DNA of 64,000 nucleotides from Bryobacteraceae bacterium (GTDB taxonomy: Bacteria; Acidobacteriota; Terriglobia; Bryobacterales; Bryobacteraceae): assembly GCA_019748195.1 (NCBI GenBank), contig JAIEPW010000056.1, positions 62,001-126,000 of the forward strand. The letters are read 5' to 3'. Position 1 is the first letter of the stretch, and every line of letters begins with the position of its first letter. The position numbers and the translations under genes were made by a program. The notes beneath the pieces are model-generated. The model worked only from the letters and a program-made list of their open reading frames with translations, did no database searches and was not told the DNA's origin. Shown here in pieces: positions 1 to 9,386 of the stretch.

Positions 1-1463
1 AAATTGATCTGGCCGGCGCGCACCGCGATAAGAGGCGCGTCCCTGCCACCCACCTTCAACTCGACCCCATTCAGGGAGCGCGGCAGGGGTACGGCCGCCG
101 CGTCGCCCGAGGGCAGCGACGAGAAATCGCCGAATACCGTAGCCAGCGATCCTCCGGCGATCGGAGCGCCGTCGCGGAAGCTGGCGCCGTTGAAGGTGGC
201 GACGTTGCCGGTCCACCGCGCGGTGTCCCCGGGCGACCCCGCGAGGACGGCCGCCAGCACCGGGTCATGCCGCGCGAAATAGTCCGCCGAACTCAACGTC
301 ACCGGAATGTCGGGGATCACCGCGTCTTCCTTGATGGGCGAATCGAAGAAGCGCGTGGAGTAGCTGATCGCCAGCCGGGAGTTGGGCAAGGTGAGTGTGG
401 AAACATTGCCGAAGTGAACCGGCTTGCCTCCGGTCGGCTCGCCCACGACGAACGCATAGGGCCTCTGGCCGGCGAAATTCGCGGCGTTCATCATGCCCGA
501 GGAAAAGACGCCGTTGTCGATGAGGGCATAAGCGCGGACGCCTTCCAACAGGCGGTGTTGGCGCTGTTGCAGGCCTTCCAACAGGGGGTTGATCACCGAG
601 GAATCGCCGCCGCCGTTGGCGCGGAAGTCGATCACCACCTTGCGCACCGGCCGGGAGTCGAAAGCCGCCAGGAATTCCTGCGCCACCTGCGCGAAAGGGC
701 GGTCCGGCTCATTGCGGCATACGGTGTACTTCAAGTACAGCAACCGCAGCGGCTCCAGGTAGGTCCACCAATAATTGCGTCCCGCGTTCTGACGGTACAG
801 GGGAAGCGGGCTGCCGTGGGAGGCCGGCGCGAACTCCAGCGCGGGGACCGCGGTTGAGGGCATCGACGCCACCGAAACGTTCAGTACGCTTCCGTTTACG
901 GTCAAGAGCTCGAACGTCGCATTGGCTGCCGAGGGAATGACCCGCAGCGCAGCCAACGTGTCGGCGGACGCAAAGTAATCCCTGCTGATTTGCCTTGCCC
1001 AGAACTCGTTCTCATGGGAGATCAAGGTCTTCAATTGGCGAAATACGGCATCCGTGTCGTAGCCGCCGACCTTCAGCACCCGGGTTCCGATGGCGTTCCG
1101 GTACTCCGGGGCGGCGGCGACGACGAACAGGCCATCCGAGAACCACCGGAACTGGAGAGGGAATCGCGCCATCGCGGCGTCCTTCTGGGAGAGGTTCAGC
1201 CAGGTGTGCGAGTCGCCCGCCATGGCGATCATGGCCGCCATGCGAGTGATGATTTCCGGGTTCGACAATTGCGGGATAGCGGCCGCCAGGGCTACCGCGG
1301 CGTCGTCGAACTGCTTCCGCGTCATCTTGCTGAACAGGTTCGGATGGCGGCGGGGCAGTTCCGTGTGCAGGGCCGTCAGATCCTCAAGCCAGAGCTGATC
1401 ATGAGCCGGATCATGGCCCAGCAAGGGAACGGCGATCGCCAGGGCTACAAATCTACGCAGCAT
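1..1463 (-). CDS. Secreted S41-type peptidase with C-terminal TIGR03437 domain (3' end beyond the window)
   Basis: An open frame runs from an ATG at 1463 to the window edge, about 487 residues, with no stop. It opens with a short hydrophobic signal peptide (MLRRFVALAIAVPLLG). The middle has a tail-specific-protease look: VVIDFRANGGG, then DNGVFSSGMMNAANF holding the likely nucleophile serine, then VVGEPTGGKP. The last visible 65 residues (NGASFRDGAPIAGGSLATVFG ... PLIAVRAGQIN) match the start of a TIGR03437 domain, which is common at the C-termini of secreted Solibacter proteins. The family assignment rests on these motifs and the substrate is unknown. It is divergent from the acyl-CoA dehydrogenase operon, with 193 nt between the two starts. 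Confidence 0.8.
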   Translation of the reverse strand, partial: MLRRFVALAIAVPLLGHDPAHDQLWLEDLTALHTELPRRHPNLFSKMTRKQFDDAAVALAAAIPQLSNPEIITRMAAMIAMAGDSHTWLNLSQKDAAMARFPLQFRWFSDGLFVVAAAPEYRNAIGTRVLKVGGYDTDAVFRQLKTLISHENEFWARQISRDYFASADTLAALRVIPSAANATFELLTVNGSVLNVSVASMPSTAVPALEFAPASHGSPLPLYRQNAGRNYWWTYLEPLRLLYLKYTVCRNEPDRPFAQVAQEFLAAFDSRPVRKVVIDFRANGGGDSSVINPLLEGLQQRQHRLLEGVRAYALIDNGVFSSGMMNAANFAGQRPYAFVVGEPTGGKPVHFGNVSTLTLPNSRLAISYSTRFFDSPIKEDAVIPDIPVTLSSADYFARHDPVLAAVLAGSPGDTARWTGNVATFNGASFRDGAPIAGGSLATVFGDFSSLPSGDAAAVPLPRSLNGVELKVGGRDAPLIAVRAGQIN

Positions 1464-1575
1464 ATTTGCGTTCCTGGACGTACGTCAGCGGAATCGGTTA
1501 CCTGCCTTGCATCGGCTGAAGCAATCGATCGGCTTTATGATACGCAGATCCCGATACAGCGAGGCGATGCGCCTG

Positions 1576-1604
1576 TTGGGGTTCATGTACCGGTCCTATA
1601 CAAT
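1576..1604 (+). promoter_or_regulatory. Candidate promoter of the beta-oxidation operon
   Basis: TTGGGG (1576-1581) and TACAAT (1599-1604) are separated by 17 nt in the divergent intergenic region. This predicts a start of transcription near 1611 and a leader of about 46 nt before the ATG at 1657. The -35 match is weak. Confidence 0.4.
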
Positions 1605-1656
1605 CCCGCCCGCCGGTACGCCACTCGGATATCATGAAACACTTCCGGTTACGGCA

Positions 1657-2847
1657 ATGGATCTCAATCTCACCCCCCAAGAACAACAGTTTCGAGACGA
1701 GGTGCGCGCGTGGTTTACGGCCAACGTGCCGAAGGACTGGCCCCAGATGCGCACGAATCCCAATGTCCAGGAGCGCTTCCGTTATCTGCGCGAGTGGCAG
1801 AAAAAGGCGTTCGCGGGCAAATGGGTGGGAATCCACTGGCCCAAGGAGTATGGCGGGCGGGGGGCGAGCACGATGGAGCAGGTCATTTTCATCGAGGAGA
1901 TGGCCCGCGCCGAGGCGCCGCCTTTCGCCAATACGCTGGGCCTGGGGCTGATCGGACCCACGATCATTGCGTTCGGCAACGATGCGCAGAAATCGCGGTA
2001 TTTGTCCAAGATTTTGAGCGGGGAGGAAATCTGGTGCCAGGGCTTCTCCGAGCCCAACGCCGGCAGCGACCTGGCCGCGCTGCGGACGGAGGGCCGCCTG
2101 GACGGCGATCACTTCGTTGTCAATGGTCAGAAGGTCTGGAACAGCTATGGCTGGGCGGCGGACTGGTGCGAGCTGGTGGTGCGGACCGATCCTCAATCGG
2201 AGAAGCACAAAGGCCTGACGGTGCTGCTGGTGGATATGAAGTCGCCCGGCGTGGATGTCCGGCCGCTGAAGCAGATCACCGGTGAAAGCGAATTCAACGA
2301 GATCTTTTTCCGGGACGTGCGAGTGCCCGTGGAGAATGTGGTCGGCAAGGTGGGCGAAGGCTGGAGCGTCGCCATCGGGACGCTGATGCACGAGCGCGGC
2401 ACTTTCGGCGCGGGTCTGCAGGTGAGTTACCGGCGCAGCCTGAACCGCCTGATCGAGCTGTCGCACCAGGTGGAGCGCAACGGCGCTCCCGCGTCGCAGG
2501 ATCCGGTGCTGCGGCAGAAACTGGCGCAGAGCTACATCGAGATCGAGCTGATGCGCCTGAACCAGATGCGGGCGTTCTCGCGCATCTCGCATTCGGGAGT
2601 TCCGGGCGCCGAAGGATCCATCCAGAAGATCTGGTGGAGCGAACTGAATCAGCGATTTCAACAGGTGGCGCAGGAAGTACTTGGACCCTACGGACTTCTG
2701 GAATCCGGCGCCGAGGACGCCTTCGATGGCGGCTTGTGGGCGTACGGATATCTGCGGACCCGCGGCAACACGATCGAAGCGGGCACCAGCGAAATCCAGC
2801 GGAACATCATCGGCGAGCGCGTGCTCGGCCTTCCCAAGAGCTACTGA
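1657..2847 (+). CDS. Acyl-CoA dehydrogenase, catalytic-type subunit
   Basis: A 396-residue FAD enzyme that would introduce the alpha-beta double bond in acyl-CoA. The N-terminal helical domain begins MDLNLTPQEQQFRDEVR. The flavin and substrate-contact loop GFSEPNAGSDLA lies in the middle, and the C-terminal signature IEAGTSEIQRNIIGERV carries the usual catalytic glutamate position at Glu374. The frame is open 50 codons further upstream, but the family alignment begins at the ATG at 1657 and the candidate promoter lies inside that extension. The second, unlike dehydrogenase starts 17 nt downstream, so the two may form a heteromer. The acyl substrate cannot be told from sequence. Confidence 0.9.
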   Translation: MDLNLTPQEQQFRDEVRAWFTANVPKDWPQMRTNPNVQERFRYLREWQKKAFAGKWVGIHWPKEYGGRGASTMEQVIFIEEMARAEAPPFANTLGLGLIGPTIIAFGNDAQKSRYLSKILSGEEIWCQGFSEPNAGSDLAALRTEGRLDGDHFVVNGQKVWNSYGWAADWCELVVRTDPQSEKHKGLTVLLVDMKSPGVDVRPLKQITGESEFNEIFFRDVRVPVENVVGKVGEGWSVAIGTLMHERGTFGAGLQVSYRRSLNRLIELSHQVERNGAPASQDPVLRQKLAQSYIEIELMRLNQMRAFSRISHSGVPGAEGSIQKIWWSELNQRFQQVAQEVLGPYGLLESGAEDAFDGGLWAYGYLRTRGNTIEAGTSEIQRNIIGERVLGLPKSY

Positions 2848-2864
2848 GGCGCGGAGAAACCAAA

Positions 2865-3992
2865 ATGCAATTCGGATTGAGCGAATCACAGAACATCCTG
2901 AAGACCAACGCGCGGAAGTTTTTCGCGGCGGAATGCCCGATGACCGAGGTCCGGCGCTTGATGGAAGAGGGCGATGGATATCACGCCGGACTGTGGAGCA
3001 AGATGGCGGAGCAGGGCTATCTGGGCGTGATTTTTCCCGAGGAATACGGCGGGCTGGGCCTGGGCATGGTGGAGCTCGCGGTGCTGCTTGAGGAAATGGG
3101 CACGGCCCTGGCGCCCGGCCCCTATTTCTCCAGCGTCATCCTGGCGGGGACGCTTCTGGAGGCAGCGGGCTCGGATGGGGTGAAAAAAAGGTATCTGAAA
3201 CCGCTCTGCGAGGGGAAGCTTCGGGCCACGGCAGCTCTTCTGGAAGGCGCCGCCAACTGGACCTTCGACGCGGTGAAGATGCAGGTGACCGGGGATTTGC
3301 TGAGCGGGACGAAGATGTTCGTGACCGACGCCGCCGCCGCCGACTTCATCATTGTCCCCGCGATGCGTGACGGCGAGCTTACGTTGTGGATTGTCAACGC
3401 GAAAGCCTCCGGGCTGGCCATCACGCCGATGCCCGCGCTCGATCTGACCCGCAAACTCTACAAGCTGACCTTCGACTGCGTGGAAGCAAGCGATCTGCTT
3501 GCCTCCGGCGCGGCTGCGCGGGGCGCCCTGGAGCGCATGGCGGATATCGGCGCGATGGCGCTTTCGGCGGAGACCACCGGCGGGATGCAGCGCGTGATGG
3601 ACATCGCCGTGGCCTACGTGAAAACCCGAAAGCAGTTCGGCAAGCCGGTGGGCATCTATCAGGCAGTGCAACATCAATGCGCGGACATGCTGGTGTTCAC
3701 CGAGAGTTCGCGGTCAGCGTCCTACTACGCGGCTTATGCGCTGCAGGAAAGCACGGCGGACGCGCAGGCCGCCGTTTCGGTGGCGAAGGCGTACACCAGC
3801 GACGCGGGTCGCGAGGTGGGCAACCGGGGCATCCAGGTGCATGGCGGCATGGGCTTCACCTGGGAAAACGACGTGCATTTGTACTACCGGCGCGCGAAGG
3901 CGAACGAGATCGCGCTGGGTGACGCCACGTACCACCGGGAGCGGATCGCCCGGCTCGTGGTGGATCGCGCATCGCGCCCCGCGCAGGCCTGA
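2865..3992 (+). CDS. Acyl-CoA dehydrogenase, second (possibly non-catalytic) subunit
   Basis: A 375-residue acyl-CoA dehydrogenase fold: N-terminal helices (MQFGLSESQNILKTNARKFF), then a central segment, then VHGGMGFTWENDVHLYYRRA near the C-terminus. Where the first subunit has E-A-G-T-S, this one reads ANEIALGDATYHRER, so the usual C-terminal glutamate is absent. The middle also lacks the clear SEPNAGSDLA loop. This is the pattern of the partner subunit in heteromeric acyl-CoA dehydrogenases such as actinobacterial steroid FadE pairs. The start is the ATG at 2865, preceded by GGAG. It sits between the first dehydrogenase and the bifunctional enzyme on the same strand, most likely in one operon. 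Confidence 0.88.
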   Translation: MQFGLSESQNILKTNARKFFAAECPMTEVRRLMEEGDGYHAGLWSKMAEQGYLGVIFPEEYGGLGLGMVELAVLLEEMGTALAPGPYFSSVILAGTLLEAAGSDGVKKRYLKPLCEGKLRATAALLEGAANWTFDAVKMQVTGDLLSGTKMFVTDAAAADFIIVPAMRDGELTLWIVNAKASGLAITPMPALDLTRKLYKLTFDCVEASDLLASGAAARGALERMADIGAMALSAETTGGMQRVMDIAVAYVKTRKQFGKPVGIYQAVQHQCADMLVFTESSRSASYYAAYALQESTADAQAAVSVAKAYTSDAGREVGNRGIQVHGGMGFTWENDVHLYYRRAKANEIALGDATYHRERIARLVVDRASRPAQA

Positions 3993-4014
3993 TTTTCCAA
4001 GCGAGGTTTTTGTC

Positions 4015-6135
4015 ATGAGCGAACTGGTTAGCTTTACGCGCGACGGCGAGGTCGCGGTGATCACCATCAACAATCCGCCGGTGAACGCGCTGAGCCCCGG
4101 CGTTCCGGAAGGAATTGACGCGGCGATCGACGCGATCGCCCAGGACGATTCGCTGAAAGCCGCGGTGCTGATCGGCGGCGGCAGGACGTTCATAGCCGGC
4201 GCTGATATTCGCGAGTTCGGCAAGGTCACCAGCGGCGAACGGAAGGGCGGCATCGACTTCAATGGAGTGTTGAACAAGATGGAGTTGAGCGCCAAGCCCG
4301 TGGTGGCGGCGATCCACGGCACAGCCCTGGGCGGCGGTCTAGAGACGGCGATGGCCTGCCATTATCGCGTGGCGGTCCCCTCGGCGCGGATCGGTCAACC
4401 GGAAGTGAAGTTGGGCATCATTCCGGGCGCGGGCGGGACGCAGCGCCTGCCCAGGCTGACCGGCGTTGAGAGGGCGATCGAGATGTGCGCGGGGGGCGAT
4501 CCGATGTCCGCTTCGGACGCCGCGAAGGCGGGGGTCGTGGATCGCGTGATCGAGGGCGACCTGCTCGCCGGCGCGATCGCCTTCGCCCGCGAGGTAGCGG
4601 ACAAGCCGGTGTTGCGCTCGCGTGACCGGCGGGACCGCCTCGGCGAGCCCACGCCGGAGGTGTTCGCGCAGGCTCGCCAGATGTACGCCAGGAAGTTCCG
4701 CAACTGGATGGCGCCGCAAAAGGCGATCGACGCGGTGGAGGCGGCCACGAAGCTCGCCTTCCCGGAGGGCCTGGCGGAGGAGACCCGGCTGTTCCGCGAG
4801 TGTTTACACAGCGATCAGTCGAAGGCGCTGATCCACGTCTTCTTCGGCGAACGCGAGGTCGCCAAGATTCCCGACATCCCCAAGGACACGCCGACGCTGC
4901 CGGTGAACCGCGTCGCCGTGATCGGCGCGGGCACCATGGGCGGCGGAATCGCGATGGTGTTCTCGAACGCCGGCATTCCGGTCCTGCTGAAGGAGGCGGA
5001 TCAGGCCGCCCTGGACAAAGGCATGGCCACCATCCGCCGGAATTACGAGAACTCCGTGAAGAAGGGCCGGTTCTCCCAAGCCGTGATGGACGAGCGCATG
5101 GCTCGCATTACGCCCACCACCAGCTACGAGGGGTTCGGTGAAGTGGACATGGTGATTGAAGCCGTGTTCGAAGGAATGGCGCTGAAGAAGGAAATCTTCG
5201 CCAAGCTGGACGAGATCTGCAGGCCCGGCGCGATCCTCGCGTCCAACACTTCCACCCTGTCCATTGACGAGATCGCCGGCGCGACGAAGCGCCCGGAGAG
5301 CGTGATCGGCACGCACTTCTTTTCTCCCGCCAATGTGATGCGGCTGTTGGAACTGGTCCGCGGCGCGGCAACCGCGAAGGACGTGATCCAGACCTGCATG
5401 CAGTTGTCCAAGAAAATCGGAAAGATCGGCGTGCTGGTGGGCAATTGCCGCGGGTTCGTTGGAAACCGCATGTTCCATCCGTACCGCCGCGAGGCGCAGT
5501 TCCTGGTGGAGGAAGGCGCGGGCATCGCCGCCGTGGACGAAGTGATGTATGACTTCGGCATGGCGATGGGCCCGCTGGCCACCGGCGACCTGGCGGGCCT
5601 CGATGTCGGCTGGCGCATCCGTAAAGAGTTCCGGCACCTGAACAAACCGGGTATCCGCCAGCCTCTGGCGGAGGATCGGCTATGCGAGGCGGGACGCTAC
5701 GGGCAAAAGACTTCGGCAGGCTGGTACAAGTACGACGAACAGCGCAATCGCGTGTTCGACCCCGAGATCGAACAGCAGGTGCATGAGTGGGCCGCCGCCG
5801 CGGGCATCGAGCAGCGGGCCATCGACCGGCGGGAGATCGGGGACCGGCTGCTCTTCGCGCTGGTGAATGAAGGCGCGCGCATTCTGGAAGAAGGCTTCGC
5901 CCTGCGTCCGGTCGATATCGACATCATTTACCTGAACGGCTATGGCTTCCCCACGTATCGCGGCGGACCGATGTGGTACGCCGATACGGTGGGACTGAAG
6001 AACGTACTGGGGCGTATTCGCGAGTTCGAGGCCCGGCATGGCGAATTGTGGGCTCCGGCGCCGCTGCTGGTGCAGCTCGCGGAATCGGGCAAGACGTTCG
6101 CGCAATGGGGCAGGGAGAAAGCCGCTTCGGCATGA
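4015..6135 (+). CDS. fadJ: Bifunctional enoyl-CoA hydratase / 3-hydroxyacyl-CoA dehydrogenase
   Basis: A 706-residue fusion of the FadB/FadJ type that hydrates enoyl-CoA and then oxidises the 3-hydroxyacyl-CoA with NAD. The N-terminal crotonase half shows FIAGADIREF, HGTALGGGLETA and IIPGAGGTQRLPR. The dehydrogenase half begins near residue 300 with the Rossmann motif VAVIGAGTMGGG and continues with THFFSPANVMRLLELV, followed by the C-terminal dimerisation repeats (TYRGGPMWYADTVG). The start is the ATG at 4015, 22 nt after the preceding stop and preceded by AGCGAGG. It completes an ACAD-ACAD-FadJ set, but no thiolase is adjacent. The only thiolase in the window is at 36 kb. Confidence 0.93.
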   Translation: MSELVSFTRDGEVAVITINNPPVNALSPGVPEGIDAAIDAIAQDDSLKAAVLIGGGRTFIAGADIREFGKVTSGERKGGIDFNGVLNKMELSAKPVVAAIHGTALGGGLETAMACHYRVAVPSARIGQPEVKLGIIPGAGGTQRLPRLTGVERAIEMCAGGDPMSASDAAKAGVVDRVIEGDLLAGAIAFAREVADKPVLRSRDRRDRLGEPTPEVFAQARQMYARKFRNWMAPQKAIDAVEAATKLAFPEGLAEETRLFRECLHSDQSKALIHVFFGEREVAKIPDIPKDTPTLPVNRVAVIGAGTMGGGIAMVFSNAGIPVLLKEADQAALDKGMATIRRNYENSVKKGRFSQAVMDERMARITPTTSYEGFGEVDMVIEAVFEGMALKKEIFAKLDEICRPGAILASNTSTLSIDEIAGATKRPESVIGTHFFSPANVMRLLELVRGAATAKDVIQTCMQLSKKIGKIGVLVGNCRGFVGNRMFHPYRREAQFLVEEGAGIAAVDEVMYDFGMAMGPLATGDLAGLDVGWRIRKEFRHLNKPGIRQPLAEDRLCEAGRYGQKTSAGWYKYDEQRNRVFDPEIEQQVHEWAAAAGIEQRAIDRREIGDRLLFALVNEGARILEEGFALRPVDIDIIYLNGYGFPTYRGGPMWYADTVGLKNVLGRIREFEARHGELWAPAPLLVQLAESGKTFAQWGREKAASA

Positions 6136-6165
6136 TGCGGATCCGGGCGCCGCATGACGCTGCTA

Positions 6166-6171
6166 TACAAT
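6166..6171 (+). promoter_or_regulatory. -10 box (TACAAT) placed for a leaderless mRNA
   Basis: The hexamer ends 7 nt before the ATG at 6179. A normal -10 to start-site distance would put the first transcribed base at or next to that ATG. No Shine-Dalgarno sequence is present. Confidence 0.5.
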
Positions 6172-6178
6172 CAGCGTC

Positions 6179-9082
6179 ATGCGTTTTGCCCTTGCGCTGA
6201 TCGGCGCCAGCCTGCTGGCACAATCTCTCGACCCTCGCGCTTATTCAGGATTGCGGTGGCGCATGATCGGGCCGCATCGCGGCGGCCGCACCGTGGGCGC
6301 GGAGGGCATCCCTTCCCGGCCGAATGTCTTCTTCATCGGCGTGAACAATGGCGGTGTCTGGAAAACGACCGACTATGGCCGGACCTGGAACCCCATTTTC
6401 GACGACCAGCCGACAGGGTCCATCGGCGATCTCGCGGTGTCACCCTCCAATCCGGACGTGATCTACGTCGCGAGCGGCGAAGGCCTGCAGCGCCCCGATC
6501 TTTCCGTCGGGGACGGCGTCTACAAAACCACGGACGGCGGCAAGACCTGGCGCAACACCGGACTTCGCGACGGACAGCAGATTAGCCGGATCATTGTCGA
6601 TCCTCGCGACCCGAATCGCGTGTTCGCCGCCGTGCTGGGGCATCCCTATGGCGCGAACGAGGAGCGCGGCCTGTTCCGCACGCTGGACGGCGGGGAAACC
6701 TGGAGGAAGGTCCTGTACAAGAACGAGCACACCGGCGCGGTGGACGTCGCCTTCGATCCCGCGAATCCGCGGATCGTGTACGCGGTGCTCTGGGAAGCGC
6801 GACAGGCGCCGTGGGAGAACGGCGCGTTCGAGGGTCCGGGCAGCGGGTTGTTCAAGTCGATCGACAACGGCGAAACCTGGCAGCCGCTGACCAACGGGCT
6901 GCCTGGCGCCGCGGACCGCCTGGGGCGGATCGGAATTGGAATCGCGCCGTCGGACCCGAATCGAGTCTACGCGCTGGTGGATGCGCCGCGGTTGGGCGGC
7001 TTGTATCGCTCCGACAACGCCGGCGCATCCTGGACGCGAATCGCCACTGACGGGCGGCTGTGGGGCCGGGGATCCGACTTCGCGTGCGTGCGGGTCCACC
7101 CCAAGAACCCCGATGTCGTCTTCGTGGCGAACATCGCCGCATACAAGTCCGAGGACGGAGGCAGAAGCTGGACCGCGATCCGCGGCGCGCCCGGCGGCGA
7201 CGATTACCACACCATCTGGATCAACCCCCACAATCCGGACATCTGGATCTACGCCACGGATCAAGGCGCGATCATCACGGTGAACGGGGGCGAGACGTAC
7301 AGCAGTTGGTACAACCAGCCGACCGCCCAGTTCTATCACGTGATCACCGACAACCAGTTTCCCTATCGCGTCTACGGAGGCCAGCAGGAGTCGGGCTCCG
7401 CCGGGATCGTCAGCCGCGGCGATCACGGCCAGATCACGTTTCGCGAGTGGCGTCCGGTCGGCGTCGAGGAGTACGGCTACGTCGCGCCCGATCCGCTCGA
7501 TCCCAACATCATCTACGGCGGCAAGGCGACCCGCTTCGACATGCGGACCGGCGAGGTGCAGAATATCGCGCCCGAAGCCGTCCGGCGCGGACGATACCGC
7601 TTCCTGCGAACCGCTCCCATCCTGTTCTCGCCGGTGGACCCGAAGACTCTCTTCCTGGCGGGCAACGTTCTGTTCAAAACCGTGAACGGCGGGAAGAACT
7701 GGGACATCATCAGCCCCGACCTTTCGCGCGAGACCTATGCGGCGCCCGCTAGCATCCAGCCATACAGCGACCCCGACAAGTTGCGGCGGCGCGGCGTGAT
7801 CTATGCGCTGGCGCCTTCGTACAAGGATGCCGGAACCATCTGGGCGGGCACGGACGATGGTCTGATTCACGTCACGCGCGACGGCGGCAAGACCTGGTCC
7901 AACGTCACGCCGCCGGACCTCACTCCCTGGAGTAAGGTGTCGCTGTTGGATGCCTCCCGCTTCGATGCGAATACCGCCTATGCCGCCGTCAATCGCTTCC
8001 GTCTCGACGATCCGCGGCCGCATATTTATCGCACGCGCGACGGCGGCAGGACCTGGAAACGCATCGTCCGCGGGATCGCGGAAAACGAGGTGGTGAACGC
8101 GGTGCGCGAGGATCCGGTGCGCAAGGGCCTGTTGTTCGCAGGCACGGAACGCGCGGTCTGGTTCTCCCTGGACGACGGCGAGAACTGGCATCCGCTGCGC
8201 CTGAACATGCCCGCGACCAGTATTCGAGACCTGGTCATCAAGGACAACGACGTGGTGGTGGGCACGCACGGCAGGTCTTTCTGGATTCTGGACGACATCG
8301 CCCCGCTGCGGGAATTGGCGGCGAAGCCGGACGCTTCCTCGCCAGTCCTGTTCACGCCATCCGCCGCATATCGCGTCCGCTGGAACAAGTACACGGACAC
8401 TCCGCTTCCGCCGGAGGAGCCCGCGGGCGAAAATCCGCCGGAGGGCGCGATCCTGTACTACTGGCTGCCGGCGGATTCGCCGGTCACTATCGAGGTGCTC
8501 GACAAGGCCGGTAAGTTGATCCGCAAGTACAGCAGCACGGACACCAAGGACGAGTTGGACGCCAACGCAATCCAGCTTCCGGCTTTCTGGATTCGTCCGC
8601 ATCAGCCTCCGGCGGCGAAGGCCGGCATGCACCGCTTCAATTGGGACCTGCGTCATGAGCCTCCGGCAGCGCTGCGCCGGTCGTATCCGATTGCGGCCAT
8701 TGTGCGCAACACCCCGCTGGAACCGCGCGGCGCATGGGTGATGCCCGGGGAATACACGGTTCGGTTGACCGCGGCCGGCAAGACGGCTTCGCGCCCGCTC
8801 ACGGTGAAGATGGATCCGCGGGTGAAGACGCCGCTGCCGGCGTTGCAGCAGCAACATGATTTGTCCCTGAAGCTGACGGATCTGCTGCGCCAGAATCGCG
8901 AGGCGATCCTGCGGGCGCGACGCGAAGGAACATCCGATACCGCGCTGGTGCGTATCAACGGCGAATTGTCGCAGTTGTTCAGCGTGCTTCAGGGCGCGGA
9001 TGCGGAGCCGACTTCACAGGCGGTCGCCGCGGTGGGCGAGTTGGAGCGAGCCCTGCGGGAGGCGATGGGCAGGGTGCGGTAA
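6179..9082 (+). CDS. Secreted VPS10/BNR (Asp-box) repeat protein
   Basis: A 967-residue protein with a signal peptide (MRFALALIGASLLAQS) and at least nine Asp-box turns of the S/D-x-G-x-T-W kind, for example DGGKTWRNTG, DGGETWRKVL, DNGETWQPLT and DDGENWHPL. These are spread over about 700 residues and fit one or two beta-propellers of the sortilin / xyloglucanase-like class. The tail (about 730-967) has a beta-rich segment and a charged helical end without repeats. Such proteins are abundant in Acidobacteriota and are often labelled glycosyl hydrolase without proof. The function is not known. Transcription is probably separate from the upstream operon. Confidence 0.85.
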   Translation: MRFALALIGASLLAQSLDPRAYSGLRWRMIGPHRGGRTVGAEGIPSRPNVFFIGVNNGGVWKTTDYGRTWNPIFDDQPTGSIGDLAVSPSNPDVIYVASGEGLQRPDLSVGDGVYKTTDGGKTWRNTGLRDGQQISRIIVDPRDPNRVFAAVLGHPYGANEERGLFRTLDGGETWRKVLYKNEHTGAVDVAFDPANPRIVYAVLWEARQAPWENGAFEGPGSGLFKSIDNGETWQPLTNGLPGAADRLGRIGIGIAPSDPNRVYALVDAPRLGGLYRSDNAGASWTRIATDGRLWGRGSDFACVRVHPKNPDVVFVANIAAYKSEDGGRSWTAIRGAPGGDDYHTIWINPHNPDIWIYATDQGAIITVNGGETYSSWYNQPTAQFYHVITDNQFPYRVYGGQQESGSAGIVSRGDHGQITFREWRPVGVEEYGYVAPDPLDPNIIYGGKATRFDMRTGEVQNIAPEAVRRGRYRFLRTAPILFSPVDPKTLFLAGNVLFKTVNGGKNWDIISPDLSRETYAAPASIQPYSDPDKLRRRGVIYALAPSYKDAGTIWAGTDDGLIHVTRDGGKTWSNVTPPDLTPWSKVSLLDASRFDANTAYAAVNRFRLDDPRPHIYRTRDGGRTWKRIVRGIAENEVVNAVREDPVRKGLLFAGTERAVWFSLDDGENWHPLRLNMPATSIRDLVIKDNDVVVGTHGRSFWILDDIAPLRELAAKPDASSPVLFTPSAAYRVRWNKYTDTPLPPEEPAGENPPEGAILYYWLPADSPVTIEVLDKAGKLIRKYSSTDTKDELDANAIQLPAFWIRPHQPPAAKAGMHRFNWDLRHEPPAALRRSYPIAAIVRNTPLEPRGAWVMPGEYTVRLTAAGKTASRPLTVKMDPRVKTPLPALQQQHDLSLKLTDLLRQNREAILRARREGTSDTALVRINGELSQLFSVLQGADAEPTSQAVAAVGELERALREAMGRVR

Positions 9083-9194
9083 AAGGAGCGTATCCGATTG
9101 GGTCGGGATGCCGCCTCAAACCTAACGACTTTCTGGCGATGTCCGCTCTCGCACCAGTTCGTCTGATCCAGCCCGGCGTCCACGGCCGGGTAAA

Positions 9195-9275
9195 CGAAAA
9201 CCGATCATCATCTTCCCAGATCTGGTCGCCCCAGCGAACGGTCGCCTTTGGATCGGGATTGAATCGTTCGCGGTA
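9195..9275 (-). pseudogene. Decayed C-terminal fragment of a redoxin/cytochrome-like protein
   Basis: The 304-nt gap between two genes (9083-9386) holds no intact gene. Read on the minus strand, 9275 to about 9220 gives FNPDPKATVRWGDQIWE and the adjoining frame continues MMIGFR. Together these resemble the conserved tail NPDP..-V-R-W-G-(D/E)-Q-T-W-(E/D)-E-M-M-I-G found at the ends of certain secreted redoxin / haem proteins of Acidobacteriota and Planctomycetes. A single-base frameshift separates the two halves, and nothing recognisable lies upstream. The family link is from memory of that tail motif and is tentative. Confidence 0.4.
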
Positions 9276-9386
9276 CTACGCCTGATAGCGCATTCGCGGT
9301 CGCTAATGCATTCTGCGGACCGGAGGCGCGGCGGAGATCTGGTGATGACGTGTATCTGAGAGTCGCGGCAACAGTGGTTGCCGGAG

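Noticed and set aside
6440..8857. An 805-residue open frame antisense to the BNR-repeat protein
   Set aside because: Shadow of a GC-rich coding strand; its translation is Arg/His-rich with no domain, while the plus strand encodes a repeat family with a signal peptide.
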